The notes below the pieces were generated by a model, which did no database searches, was not told the DNA's origin, and saw only the letters and a list, made by a program, of their open reading frames with translations. The position numbers were made by a program, and so were the translations under genes. From Rugalucina vietnamica (taxonomy: Eukaryota > Mollusca > Bivalvia > Lucinida > Lucinidae): 64,000 bases of DNA. The DNA is taken from contig OZ024876.1 of assembly GCA_964017185.1 (NCBI GenBank), positions 18,364,226 through 18,428,225 of the forward strand, in the 5' to 3' direction. This document shows, piece by piece, positions 10,319-21,921 of this stretch (within the stretch, counting starts at the first letter, position 1; every line of letters begins with the position of its first letter).

Positions 10319-12602
10319 TACAGAATTCCTCTTTTACCGACAGTTGAAGCATTCCTGAAAAACTGTCACATTTTTTGTGACCAAAAATGGTCACATTTTT
10401 ATCATTTTTCAATGTCTTTATTTTCCGCCCTATTCGTCATTTATCTCAACACTTGTTACCAGAAAAATGCAAAACAAAAGCTAGAAATATAAATCATAAG
10501 GTTATGGACCTGGGAACCAGACAACATACGGGTATCTGCCCAATAAGTAGGTCTAAAATGGCTCCAAACTTCACAATTGCCACCTTTTGTGGTATGCTTT
10601 TGACATTTTATACATGTCAATTAGAGTAACTGAGGACTGTTTGCTGATATTTTTCACAGACTTAAATGTTTGAAGTATTGATAACTGTTCTCAAATGGTT
10701 AATTACGCCAGAAATACAGCCAGTTACGCGGTTTAAAAACTTCGAAAAATCGTGAATTGTGACCGTTTTTGGTCACACTTTTTACTGAGTGTGACGAAAA
10801 AATGGTCACATTTGTATTATGATGATTGGTCCAGTTTTCGTGGTACTAATAATTCATAGGCATCTCCTGGATAACAGAAACAGCTCATAGCTTAAATAAA
10901 TATGGAATTATATAAAATAGACCTTGACATTCTATGTCCATCTTACCTTTTCATGGCAAATCTGTTAATCGATTACATAGGCGCCATTTTGAATGACGTA
11001 TTGATCTTTGACGTGATCAAAAGTAAGGCACCAGAATTCGTGGGTCATTCAAAATGTGGCTGGAAATTTCAATGCTTCAGTAAATTCGTATCAGATTTTA
11101 ATGTCTCATGATTTTATCACACCTTGTGAATTGAAATAAGTAAATTTGAAAATAATTCACTGTCAGATGTGATAATAGAAACATTTTAAAACATCTACCA
11201 ATTTTGAATAAAGCTTAACACCCATTAAGAATCAAATCAATGAGAAAAATTGGACAACCATCGCTAAAACATTTTTTAAATATTTTTCTTGCAAAATATG
11301 GTTGACATACGCTGGTAAACTTGACGACTTGTGAGAAAATATAGTTTCAGCTGAAAAACGTGTATACCACGAAAACTGGAACCACCACGAAAACTGGCCT
11401 TTACAGATGGCTCATGTCACCCAAATCCAGGACCTTGTGGGGCAGGTGCTTGTGTCTACCTCCCATATGAAACAACCCCTGTATCTTTAAAACAACCTGT
11501 CAGCAAACACGGATCAATCCTGCTTGGAGAAATGATAGCCATCAAGATGGTTTTGGACTTCGTTTTAGAGAAAGTCAACCAGAAAGTAGGATTCAGCAAG
11601 GTCTTAATACTGTCAGACAGTCAATCCTCAGTTGGACTTTTAAGTTTAGGATGGGAGCCGACGCAACACAAAAGTACTGCAAGAGACATTCTGACAGAAC
11701 TAGAGCAAGTAAAAAGCCGAGGAATCGAAGTAGAAATTAAGTGGACACCAGGACATGCGGAGATTAAGGGAAATGAAGAGGCAGATAGGCTGGCAAAAGA
11801 GGCATCCAAGGAAGCGGAATCAATGACTGAAGAGGACAGAACTATATCACAGGCAGAATTCAGGCAAGCAGTTAAAGTGCATGGACTAACAGCATGGCAA
11901 AGGCAATGGGATGCTTCTGAAAAAGGCAGATTCCTTTATGGCCTGAAGCCAAAAGTAACAATGAAGACAATGTTTGACTACCCGAACAAGAAACTATACA
12001 ACCAAATTGCACAACTAAGAATAGGATATGCTAAACTTAATGACTATTTGTACAAGATTGGGGTATCTGAAACTAAAAACTGTAGTTGTGGAGAAATTGA
12101 GACAATAGAGCACTATCTATTAGAGTGTGAAAATTACTTTGACCAAAGAGAAAGAATGAGAACAAGCTTATTTCACCAAACAGGCATAGTTGAATTAACC
12201 ACAGAAATCTTATTAGGCAGTAACGACACAGACACAGAGAAAGACTTCGCACCAAATATCATATCAGCTCTGGGTGACTTCATCACTCAGACTGCCCGGT
12301 TTTAACTTCCGCGCCCACCGCAAAGTACCGCGAGTTAGTCACTTAAGAAGAAATTACCGCGAGATCACGTTACCGACGAGATACTACTGTCGTTTCGACA
12401 TTGAATCAACGAATCAACGGCTAAGTACCATACTTCCTCTTTTTGGAAATGTGACGAAAAATCATCACATTCAATCATGTTTTTTACAAAGTGACCATTT
12501 ACCGTCACACAAAATGGGACGAAGAACCGTCACAAACAAATGTGACGGTTTTTCAGAAATGCTTCAACAGACCGACATGACGTTCCTGGTCATTCTGTAC
12601 TG
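10319..12602. mobile_element. Composite TIR element carrying an RNase H fragment
   Basis: Left GTACAGAATTCC..CGACAGTTGAAGCATTCCTGAAAAAC is matched in inverse at 12540-12602 (GTTTTTCAGAAATGCTTCAACAGACCGACATGACG.., broken by small gaps). Both ends carry arrays of GTGAC/GTCAC motifs. A second inverted pair (CCAGTTTTCGTGGTA at about 10842 and TACCACGAAAACTGG at about 11358-11372) marks a nested 0.5 kb element. The outer limits are approximate. Confidence 0.5.
11397..12305 (+). pseudogene. Retroelement RNase H domain with C-terminal zinc-knuckle-like tail
   Basis: Open for about 300 codons. It reads FTDGSCHPNPGPCGAG (first catalytic Asp), then GSILLGEMIAIK (Glu), ILSDSQSS (Asp) and KWTPGHAEIKGNEEADRLA (His and last Asp), so all RNase H1 catalytic residues are kept. 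A tail with CSCGEIETIEHYLLEC resembles the CxC..H..C knuckle that follows RNase H in some non-LTR retrotransposons. No reverse transcriptase precedes it: coding similarity starts right after a CCACGAAAACTGG terminal repeat. It is either the 3' remnant of a non-LTR element or cargo captured by the surrounding TIR element. The ORF is unbroken, which is notable for a fragment. Confidence 0.75.
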
Positions 12603-12946
12603 GTATAGCTACACACTAACAGGCGGGGTTAAGGCTTTCACACCTTACAGAATCAGAATAGTTTTCTGATGAAACGCCAAACTGACAATACCATGATTCA
12701 TGAAAGACAACTCTTTGATAAAGCCTATTCTTGTTTTACATCTCTCAGAGGATAAACTGCTCGCGAGTAATGAAGTACGCTCGCCAAGCCTTATTTGCCT
12801 TCTTATTGCTAACAATGTAAATGTAGGGTGTTAACATGAGTGTTTATTCCTAGGAAGGGCGGGTTTAACTAAATATTTAACAGTTTACCTTACTTGGCGA
12901 TATTTGTTTACATTTTGTTGGTGTGTTCGAATAACTCGTACAAGAG

Positions 12947-13524
12947 CGGTGCGTTCCTTTACCGGAATGGACCGGAATGGACCTGATTACCGGAATGGAC
13001 TACCGGAATGGACATTTATATGTTTCCTTGAGTACTTTTCATTTGGTTTTTTAGGACAGATTGGCCTAGAATATACACGGACAGTGATTAGTTCGAGAAT
13101 CATGTGGTTTAAGTACGGTTAAATTGTGTTCCGTAGGGTCGGGTAGCCTAAGTCAGGTGCTCATATATGCTTACATAGGTCCCTGTCACAATGTCAGCAC
13201 ATTTTACTAATTCCTACTTATATTTATCCTTGTGTTTGCTATAGAACAACCACTGATGACCTCTATATATATCAATCACAGAAACCTCTGAACAGTGGCC
13301 CTACCCCGGACCCCACCACTGAGCTACCCTAACCACCAAGGGAGGTCAATTTTGTTATAATTAGATGGGTTTTATCTTATGCAAACTATTCATATGACTA
13401 CAGAACTACATCTTATGCAGATAAATACATTTAAAGCACCCAAAGCCATAGCATAATGTCCATTCCGGTAGTCCATTCCGGTAATTATGTCCATTCCGGT
13501 CCATTCCGGTAAAGGAACGCACCC
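12947..13524. mobile_element. MULE-like non-autonomous element with 9-bp TSD
   Basis: Ends GGTGCGTTCCTTTACCGGAA / TTCCGGTAAAGGAACGCACC continue as repeated ACCGGAATGGAC motifs (four on the left, four inverted on the right). GTACAAGAG is duplicated exactly at 12938-12946 and 13525-13533. A 9-bp duplication with long TIRs points to the Mutator superfamily. The interior has no ORF. Confidence 0.75.
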
Positions 13525-13533
13525 GTACAAGAG

Positions 13534-13760
13534 TAAGGTTCCGGGTCACCTCGGTCCAAAACCATCTCGGCCCAAAACCATCTCGGCCCAGTACGCCTCG
13601 GCCCGAACCGATTTTTTAAAATTTTAACTGGAACATCTCGGACACGGGGAATTAGGACAGCTAGCCCAAAAAACAACACGCCCCAAGAAAACTCGCTCAA
13701 CATCACCCCAAGACAACTCGCCCCGCTATAGAAGACAACAGTGGGTAATGAAACACCCAG
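13534..13760 (-). repeat. Short-motif repeat block (CTCGGCCC and GGGGCGAGTTGTCTT units)
   Basis: On the minus strand GGGCCGAGATGGTTTTGGGCC is repeated, followed by several GGGGCGAGTTGTCTTGGGG-type units. The same units flank the Gypsy insertion (18310-18400 and 24294-24420), so this is a dispersed element. Confidence 0.6.
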
Positions 13761-13817
13761 CCGAGCCGAACACGCCAAATGACATTATTTCACCAGGGGG
13801 TTCGGATGGGGGAGAAA

Positions 13818-14876
13818 TTAGTCCCTTGAACGCACGAGTGAAGCGAACTTGGACACACAGTCATCAGACATTTCAGCAGAGGAGATAAGTGAATCAGGGA
13901 GGTCATTCCAGTCCCTGATAGTCTGTGGAAAGAAACTACTTTTGTACGCTTCTTTGCTAGCTGAAGGTATCTGAAAAGTCAAAGAGTGTTGATTTCTACA
14001 ACGATTATTCTTTGGGATAAGGTCATCTGTGGGTATTCTGGCTTTACGCTTTAGACCTTTGTATAGCAATATAAGTCTACTATCCTTCCTCCTTTTCTTA
14101 AGAGATTCCCATTTCAGTTGACCTAAAATGCCAGTCATGCTCCCAGTTTCAAAAACATAATTTCCCGTCACAAACCTTGCCGCACGATTTTGTACCTTTT
14201 CCAGTTCTTCCTGGAGGCCATGAGTGTGGGGGTCCCAAACTGAGCTTCCATATTCCAAGACCGGCCGCACCAGTCCTTTATAAGCAGCTTCTTTCACATC
14301 TGGGGGACAAGAATACAAATTTCTCCTCAAGAATCCGAGAGTTCTGTTAGCCTTTGTACAAACATTGGAAATATGAGTATTCCATTTAAAATCATTTGTG
14401 ATGGTTACACCCAGGTATTTTATGCTTTCAACGTTTTCCAGTACAGTGCCCTCAAGGGTGTAGTTAGCCTGTATCTTATTAGACCGTTTATTTGTCAGCT
14501 GCATCATGTTACATTTGACGGGTTGAAATCTCATTCCCCATTTCCTAGCCCAACTGCCTAAACGATCAATGTCTCTCTGAAGTTTCAATGTATCCTCTTC
14601 ATTCTTGATTTCACGATAGCAAACACAATCATCAGCAAAGAGTCTTATTTCAGACTCAATGTCTGCTGAGATGTCATTTATATACAAGGAAAACAGCAAG
14701 GGGCCGAGAACGGTGCCCTGAGGGACACCCGACACAACTGGAGCCCAATCCGATTTAATACCATTAACCACTACCCTTTGTTGTCTGAAACAAAGGAAAG
14801 CATTTATCCAATTCAGTGTTGTTCCACATACTGAGCCAACGCATTGCAGTACCAATAGAATAAAATGTGTACACAA
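13818..14876 (-). pseudogene. 5'-truncated non-LTR retrotransposon reverse transcriptase (jockey/CR1-like)
   Basis: An open frame of 352 codons covers the C-terminal half of an RT: QRVVVNGIKSDW, then SGVPQGTVLGPLLFSLYINDI (motif B region), RLFADDCVCY (catalytic FADD box), the thumb motif YLGVTITNDFKWNTHI, LGFLRRNL and the end DWNDLPDSL. The N-terminal endonuclease and the first RT motifs are absent; similarity begins shortly after the truncation near the microsatellite at 14932. The intact catalytic box and ORF suggest a fairly recent insertion, but the element is dead on arrival because of truncation. Family placement is by RT motif style only. Confidence 0.85.
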
Positions 14877-14931
14877 TGCATTTCAGATAAACTAGGCTAT
14901 CTTACATTTAAACTGCCTATGCTATGCTATG

Positions 14932-15322
<391 letters not shown>

Positions 15323-15429
15323 ACTGCCTACGCCCTCGCGAGAATTTTTGGCAGGCACTGCGCGTCAGGGTCATGAAAAGAACAAGCTAAAAGTATGATA
15401 GTTAGTCTATGTCAAGATGATAGGTTAAA

Positions 15430-17120
15430 AACTAAATCGATGGTGAAGGAGAGATAAAAACAACTGTCTAGGATTGATCGGCACATCATATTTTCGACAG
15501 TACATAAAATTGACTCTAGGGCTTGGAGTGCTGCAGCTCTCCAACTGCTGCCTATGTACTATAACTCTTCCTTTCCTGGCTGATACTAACAGACGATGCG
15601 CTACCCTGCCTAGAATGTCCACGAGGGCGTGTGGCAGTATACAGAGATAGTATACAGAGATAAAATACCTCAAGACTTGGAGAAACTGCAACACTGGCTG
15701 AGAGGGCATTCCACTGGACAACTGCCAGTGGAAAAAAGGAGTATTTGTAGTAATCATTGCCAGTGTGGATTTGACGAAATGTCATGGAGTGGCAGTATCT
15801 GTAAATCCGGTGTGCGGGCTGAATGTAGTCGGGGAGTGGTACAGCCACAAGGCCATTGACAATTTTGTAGAAAAAAAACAGAGCCGGGCTACTGATCGTC
15901 TCTGCTCAAGGGTCTGCCAGCCCAACGGAGCCAACAACGATGTGATACTAGTTGTACTGGCATACACCGGGCTGCCCGTTTTTGGACCATTTCCAGCTTG
16001 CCTTTGTTTTCTTTGGTATTGGGGTCCCATGCTGATGAAGCATATTCCAGCTGGGGTCGGACCAGGGACTGGAAAGCTGCTTCTTGGATTTGGGGGACTT
16101 TGTTTTGATGTTGCGTTTTAAAAATCCGAGAGACCTATTAGCATTTGAAGTGATCCTGTTCACATGAGTGTTCCAGCTCAGGTTACTGCAGATATCAACC
16201 CCCAAGTACCTGGCGCTGCTGACAGCCTCTAGGTCCTGTCCGTGTAGTATGTACTGTGTCTGAATGAGTGTCCTAGAGGCCGTCACTCTATTCACCTGGT
16301 ACTTGGAAGGGTTAAACGCCATATCCCATGCATACCTGTTTTCATGAGGGAGTACTGTGTACGTCTAGCTAGACTAATTCTACCTCTAACATTAACATGA
16401 CTTTCTGATGAGCCACCACGTACAAGCCCTAAATGTTCCGAGGTTTCCTTAACATTCATTGAAGACTCGCCAAGAGTCCAAGAAGACAAAGTTTCACTCT
16501 TTAAATGCTGCGAGTTTATCGTATGACGAACTACACAACTTTTTGTTGGATGGAAAGTCCATTTATTTTTGCTTTGTGCATTTATAATTGCGCCGAAGAA
16601 AACCCAGTCTTAGAATTTCCGAAATATGTTGACTCCAATCAAGGTTGTCTGACTGTGATAGTTAAACCCAGGTATTTAGGGGACTGAACCTGCTCTTATG
16701 ATTGCTGATGCAGTGTGTAACTGAACTGTATATGCTTGCTTGGGTGTAGCCGGGTCACCATCATTGAATGGCATTTGCTAACATTGAATTTCATTTGCCA
16801 ATACATTTCCCATTTGACCAAGCTATTCAGGTCATCTTGCAAAATCTGAAAATCCAAGGGTGACTTGATAAGTTGATATACCTGTACAAAACACAATTCA
16901 CGGAAATCACGGAGCCTTCACGGAAAATGTAAGGAATCACGGAATTTACGGAGCTTTCACGGAAGTCACGGGGCTGTTAGCTATGGGGCTTGCAGATTGC
17001 TGAAATGCCCATCCAGGCAAGCGAGGTGTGATCATCAGCAAATAGCCGAACAGATGACCTGATATTATCCGGAAGATCATTAATGAAAATAAGAAATAGG
17101 ACCGGGTCTTTGTTAAATGT
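15430..17120 (-). pseudogene. Degenerate jockey-like reverse transcriptase copy
   Basis: RT similarity is spread over several frames on the minus strand: ILFLIFINDLPDN and RLFADD near 17110-17020, SLVKWEMYWQMKFNVSKC near 16830, RYLGVDICSNLSWNTHVN and ANRSLGFLKRNI near 16220-16110, and FFPLAVVQWNALSAS near 15740. Frameshifts, stops and a 75-bp insert of TCACGGA repeats (about 16904-16978) interrupt it. It is a different, older copy than the RT at 13818-14876. Confidence 0.8.
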
Positions 17121-17127
17121 TTTATAA

Positions 17128-18194
17128 TACTGCGTTTACACTATGTTCCCGGCGGCCCCGGCAGCCCCGTTTGCTAGAAACGTAGCGTGCCGTGGAGTTT
17201 TGGTAATACATTTCTTTGATTTTCAAGATCTATTACGTTTTGTTACGTTTTCTTACGTTGTATTACGATATCCGTAACAAGCCGTGGTAGTGATAGCCGG
17301 TGTGTCACGGAGGCGCTAAGGTACGTTACGGTTATCCACGATCTGTCACGATTATTAGCACGTTCTATTACGGCCTGTTACGTTCTGTTGCAGTCAGTTG
17401 CGTTTTGACCAAGGCGTAACACGTTTTTTTTTTCGGTCTGTCAAGGTCAGCTACGGACGAAACGTAGACACCATACAATATAAAACACATTTTTTTTTCC
17501 TTTTGTATACGAATAAGTCCTTTGAAATTATAACAATCACGCTCCTCAACAACCGACTGCAGAGTTGATTAAGAAAGTTCGGGATTATAATTCTTATTCA
17601 ATTGCATAGTGCAGCGTATGGTCTGTATTGTTCACTATAGTGACTGCTCCAATATGAAGGAAGGAACTTGTCCCCATGATATGCCATTTTATATCTATAA
17701 ACTTCACGCGCCGTGATAACCGTAACAGAACGTGTCATACGTAGTAGAACGGGGTGAACACCGTCAAAGACCGTAACGCACCGTAACTTAACGCAACAAA
17801 ACGTGTTGAGTATTCCGTAGGAAACGGGACGAGACGTGAGACGACCGTGATCAAACGCAACAGAACGTGGAAGATCCGTGGCTTGCCGGGCTATTCACTA
17901 GCTTCCCGTTGCACTACGGACCGCCTCCACGTTTCGCTACGTACTGTTACGTTCTGTCACGGTGTGTTACGTTCATCCCGTTTTATCACGGCCCATTACG
18001 TTTCTCATTTCCGCCGTGACTGCCGTGGCAGATTTTTAAACTGTCAAAAAATTTGTCACGGTGTCCACGGTTATCCCGGCGTGCTACGTTTGCCTATCCC
18101 GTTCCCCTGCGTTGCCTCACGGTTATCCCGTTTTGCTCACGGTTGTCTGAAACGTGGCCGCCGTGACCGCCGGGAACATAGTGTAAACGCAGTA
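17128..18194. mobile_element. TIR element with TACTGCGTTTACACTATG ends, TAA TSD
   Basis: Perfect inverted ends of at least 25 bp (TACTGCGTTTACACTATGTT then CCCGGCGG) bound 1,067 bp, flanked by TAA on both sides (17125-17127 and 18195-18197). A 3-bp TAA duplication fits PIF/Harbinger-type insertion. The interior is rich in the motif GTTACG/CGTAAC, inverted between the two halves. It interrupts the degenerate RT copy at its upstream edge. There is no transposase. Confidence 0.75.
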
Positions 18195-18309
18195 TAACAT
18201 TTGTGAGAGCGACTTTCGCGCAAACATACTAGTGGTAGCGGTGTATTATGTACCTGTATTTTCGGAGCATATGATGTAAGATAGAATGAAAAAGAAAAAA
18301 GAAAAGTGG

Positions 18310-18400
18310 TGCGAGTAGTCTTCTAAAGTGGGGGAGATTTGTCTTTTAAATAGCGGAGAGTTGTCTTCTTAAACTGGTACCCCGTTATCATCAATATACG
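18310..18400 (+). repeat. Left half of a GTTGTCTT-repeat element split by the Gypsy insertion
   Basis: GTCTTCTAAAGTGGGGGAGATTTGTC-type units continue on the far side of the retrotransposon at 24294-24420 (GGGGAGAGTTGTCTTGGGGC). The pre-insertion locus was one repeat block. Confidence 0.6.
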
Positions 18401-18596
18401 TGTAATGTATTAATCTACATCATTTGCATAGCTCCGCCTTTTTGACCTTATAGATATTTGGAACTACTTTATCTCTCACGCGCTCTGCATGCTATGATTA
18501 TTGGCATCATTCATACTTTAGATTTGTAGTAGTAAACAATAAAAATGTAACCGTTCAAAAACTCTTATTATTGTCTTACCCACATAAGACACTACA
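18401..18596 (+). repeat. Gypsy 5' LTR
   Basis: 196 bp, starting TGTAATGTATTAATC and ending AAGACACTACA. Contains AATAAA-type poly(A) signal sequence (CAATAAAAATG) near the middle-right. Confidence 0.95.
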
Positions 18597-18790
18597 CTGG
18601 CGACGAGTGATGCTGGAATAGACAAAAATGAAGGACTAATGTGTCAATAACGGACTGATGTGTCAGTAACTCTTCATTTCAAGAACACAAACAAGGAATG
18701 GAATATTAAGTTGAATAAACTTCGCTGGATTAGAAACCTACTGTGACATTATAATGCTTCATTCATAAGACTGATGATCATTAACTAACA

Positions 18791-19462
18791 ATGGCACTAG
18801 GACTAGCAGTGTTTCCTAGCTTCAGTGTTCGAGACCCAGCAGTCGACACACGCTGGAAGAAATGGAGTGCTCGCCTCGAAAACCTTTTGGTCGGTCTCGA
18901 CATAAAGGACAAGAAACGAAAACGTGCATTATTACTTCACTGTGCGGGCGAGGAAGTCAATGAGATTTTTGACACATTTGACAACACTGGAGATGATTAC
19001 GATGCAGCGGTGACAGCATTGAATAATTACTTCGCACCTAAGAAATCAGCAGAATTCGAGATCTACAAATTTAGACAAACAAAACAAGAACCCAATGAAA
19101 CTATGGATGCATACTATACCAGACTGAAAAATCTTGCTGAGAACTGTGACTTTGGTGACAAAAACAAGGAAATCAAGTCACAAATAATTCAGTGTTGTGC
19201 ATCAACACGATTACGCCGTAAAGCACTACGAGAAGAACTATCGCTAGAAAATTTAATCAAAGCGGCAAGGGCATTAGAAATTTCAGAAACTCAAGCGTCG
19301 CAAATAGAAAATAAATCAAATGAGACAAATGCCATCAACAGAAGGAGACCACGACGACAACACCAAAATCCCCAACAACAACACCAGAGACCACGACGAC
19401 AACAACAATTTGAAGGACAGGAAAGGAGAAAAAATAAAACATGTATGAATTGTGGAAAGTAA
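18791..19462 (+). CDS. Gag of the Gypsy element, ended by a stop in the zinc knuckle
   Basis: 224 codons including the stop. A capsid-like region (WKKWSARLENLLVGLD ... ALNNYFAPKK ... FRQTKQEPNETMDAYYTRL) is the typical retrotransposon gag fold segment. A basic/Gln-rich stretch RRRPRRQHQNPQQQ precedes the start of a CCHC knuckle (CMNCGK). The TAA at 19460 falls inside this knuckle, and the remaining H and C ligands are read in the same frame immediately after. So gag and pol were one frame, and the stop is a lesion unless it is a programmed readthrough site. Confidence 0.85.
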   Translation: MALGLAVFPSFSVRDPAVDTRWKKWSARLENLLVGLDIKDKKRKRALLLHCAGEEVNEIFDTFDNTGDDYDAAVTALNNYFAPKKSAEFEIYKFRQTKQEPNETMDAYYTRLKNLAENCDFGDKNKEIKSQIIQCCASTRLRRKALREELSLENLIKAARALEISETQASQIENKSNETNAINRRRPRRQHQNPQQQHQRPRRQQQFEGQERRKNKTCMNCGK

Positions 19463-19471
19463 TACCCACAC

Positions 19472-21294
19472 ATGAATTATAAATGTCCCGCCGAAGGGAA
19501 AATTTGCAATTTCTGTCATAAGAAAAATCACTTTGAATCTGTGTGTAGAGCAAAGAAGAGACAGGGAAAACCAAGACCATTACATAATGTGGAGAATAGT
19601 GACAATGGTGTCAATGGTAGCAGTGAAAGCGAAAGCGATGACTATTTATTCGGTTTGTCAAATGTAAACAAAGTAACATCACGCCCTAAGATCAAAGTAA
19701 ACTTAAATGACAATCCTGTAAGTATTTTGGTGGACACGGGAAGTAGCATAAATGTAATTGATGAATCGACGTATCAATCAATGAAATCAAAACCAAAACT
19801 GTCAAAATCAGACACTAAGGCGTACGCATACGGCACAGATGCAAAAGTTTCATTGTTGGGCATGTTTCAAGCAACTGTTGAAACTGAAAGTAAACTGACC
19901 ACAGCACCTTTTTACGTGGCACAGGGCAAAAGTGGGAATTTACTGTCATACATGACCTCTGTGGACTTACAAGTAATTCCAGAAATACACACTGTAGAAA
20001 ATAGCAAAGTGGACTATCTTTGTCAGAAATACTCTAATGTATTCAAAGGAATAGGGCAACTCAAAGACACCCAGATAGAACTGTACATTGATCAGAATGT
20101 TCAACCGGTTACACAGCCGCACAGGAGAATTCCGTTCCATCTCAGAAAGCAGGTGGAAGCTGAACTGAAACGCCTGGAGGATTTAGACATAATTGAACGT
20201 GTTGACGGTCCAACAGACTGGGTATCGCCGATTGTTGTCGCGCCCAAACCCAAAAGTAAAACAAATGAAATACGGATTTGTGTTGACATGAGACTGCCAA
20301 ACCAAGCAATCAAACGCACACGTCACATCATCCCTACGATAGATGACGTAATAGTGGACTTAAACGGTGCACGTGTATTCAGTAAATTGGATTTACGTAA
20401 CGGTTATCATCAGCTATTATTAGCCGAAAAATCACGCAACGTAACGACGTTCACGACACATGTTGGATTACGCAGGTATAAACGCTTGAACTTCGGAATA
20501 AACAGTGCAGCGGAAATATTTCAAAACACTATCAGTTCGTCCCTTGAAGGATTAGAAGGTGTACGGAATATTAGTGACGACATAATTGTGTACGGCAGAA
20601 ATCAACATGAACATGATGAACGGCTAGAAGCTGTATTAAAACGGCTGCAGGACAGAAACCTGACCCTAAACAAAGCCAAATGTGAGTTCAACAAGCACAA
20701 ATTGGAATTCTTTGGTTATGTTTTCGGAGAAAATGGATTATCCGCAGATCCGAAAAAGTGTGACGTAATCAAGAATGCACCTCCACCCACAAACGTATCG
20801 GAATTACGCAGTTTTCTGGCTATGACAAACTATGTATCTAGATTCATAGTGCATTACTCAACAATCACTGAACCGCTTCGTGCTTTACTCAAAAAGGAAG
20901 TTACGTGGCAATGGAATCCAGAGCATCAAACCGCGTTCGATCAGTTAAAGACAGCTCTAAGCAGTGACACTGTCATGACATACTTCGATCCGAACCGCGA
21001 AACAGAAATAATCGTGGATGCAAGCCCAGTTGGCCTAGCAGGAATAATGCTGCAAGATGGGAAAGTTGTTTGCTATGCTAGCAAATCGCTCACTGAAACT
21101 GAAAAACGGTACTCACAAACTGAAAAGGAGAATTTAGCAATAGTATGGGCCATTGAACACTGGCATATATACTTATTTGGTCATAAATTTACGTTGATCA
21201 GTGACGCCAAAGAATTGGAAAACATTTATGGCAACCCGAAGTCGAAACCTCCCATGAGACTAGAACGTTGGCGCTTACGCTTACAAGCATATGA
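19472..21294 (+). pseudogene. Pol N-terminal part: protease, reverse transcriptase, RNase H
   Basis: Same frame as gag. A second knuckle (CNFCHKKNHFESVC) is followed by an aspartic protease (SILVDTGSSINVID), then RT with DWVSPIVVAPKPK, FSKLDLRNGYHQLLL, FGINSAAEIFQN and the catalytic box ISDDIIVYG. RNase H follows with EIIVDASPVGLAG and YSQTEKENLAIVWAIEHW. The frame is cut at 21294 by a transposon insertion; coding resumes at 21922. The Ile-Ser-Asp-Asp version of the YxDD box is common in this Gypsy lineage. Confidence 0.9.
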
Positions 21295-21921
21295 CAGCTG
21301 GGGATAATTCTCAAAAATGGAGACATTCTCTCGATCGGGAGACACTGCCATAGAGTCTAATGCATTTTGATCAATTTATACATCATGTGTTAAAATTTTG
21401 TCCCCCGATCGGGGGACAGGAAATGACCTAAATAAAAAGTTTCAGAGTAAAGCTCATGCCTTATGATTGAAAATTTATCGTAAAAGTAACCATGCTTAAC
21501 AATAAAATCACGAAGAAAATAAACAATTCTTCCAAGTCTTTAATCTAGTGACTATACCAGGGTATGTCCCATATCTCTGTACTAATCGCAACGGTGAATT
21601 TATTTGATGCAACGGATTAAATTTAGGTCTTGATGGACTGGTGTCTTCCCAACTTGTTTTAACATGCGCCTTTTCGTAGTAAAATGCGCAGGACAGTCTG
21701 AAAATGCCTAAAATATGACATTTTTTCATACTGTCTCCCGATAGGGAGAATGTCCCCAAAATCGGAGACAAGTTTGTCTCCAAAACGGGAGACATTCCCC
21801 CGATCGAGGGACATCTTATTTTTTGACAATGAAGCAATTTTTTAACATATATTGTCTCCTAAAACGGAGACAGTCCCCCGATATGGAGATTGTCTCCGTA
21901 TTTGAGAATTATCCCTAGCTG
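21295..21921. mobile_element. DNA transposon inserted in pol, with internal dyad array
   Basis: Inverted ends CAGCTGGGGATAATTCTCAAA / TTTGAGAATTATCCCTAGCTG bound 627 bp. TATGA is duplicated at 21290-21294 and 21922-21926, and the pol reading frame is restored across the insertion. The interior carries about eight copies, in both orientations, of a dyad like GTCTCCCGATCGGGAGAC. No ORF. Superfamily unassigned (5-bp duplication). Confidence 0.85.
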
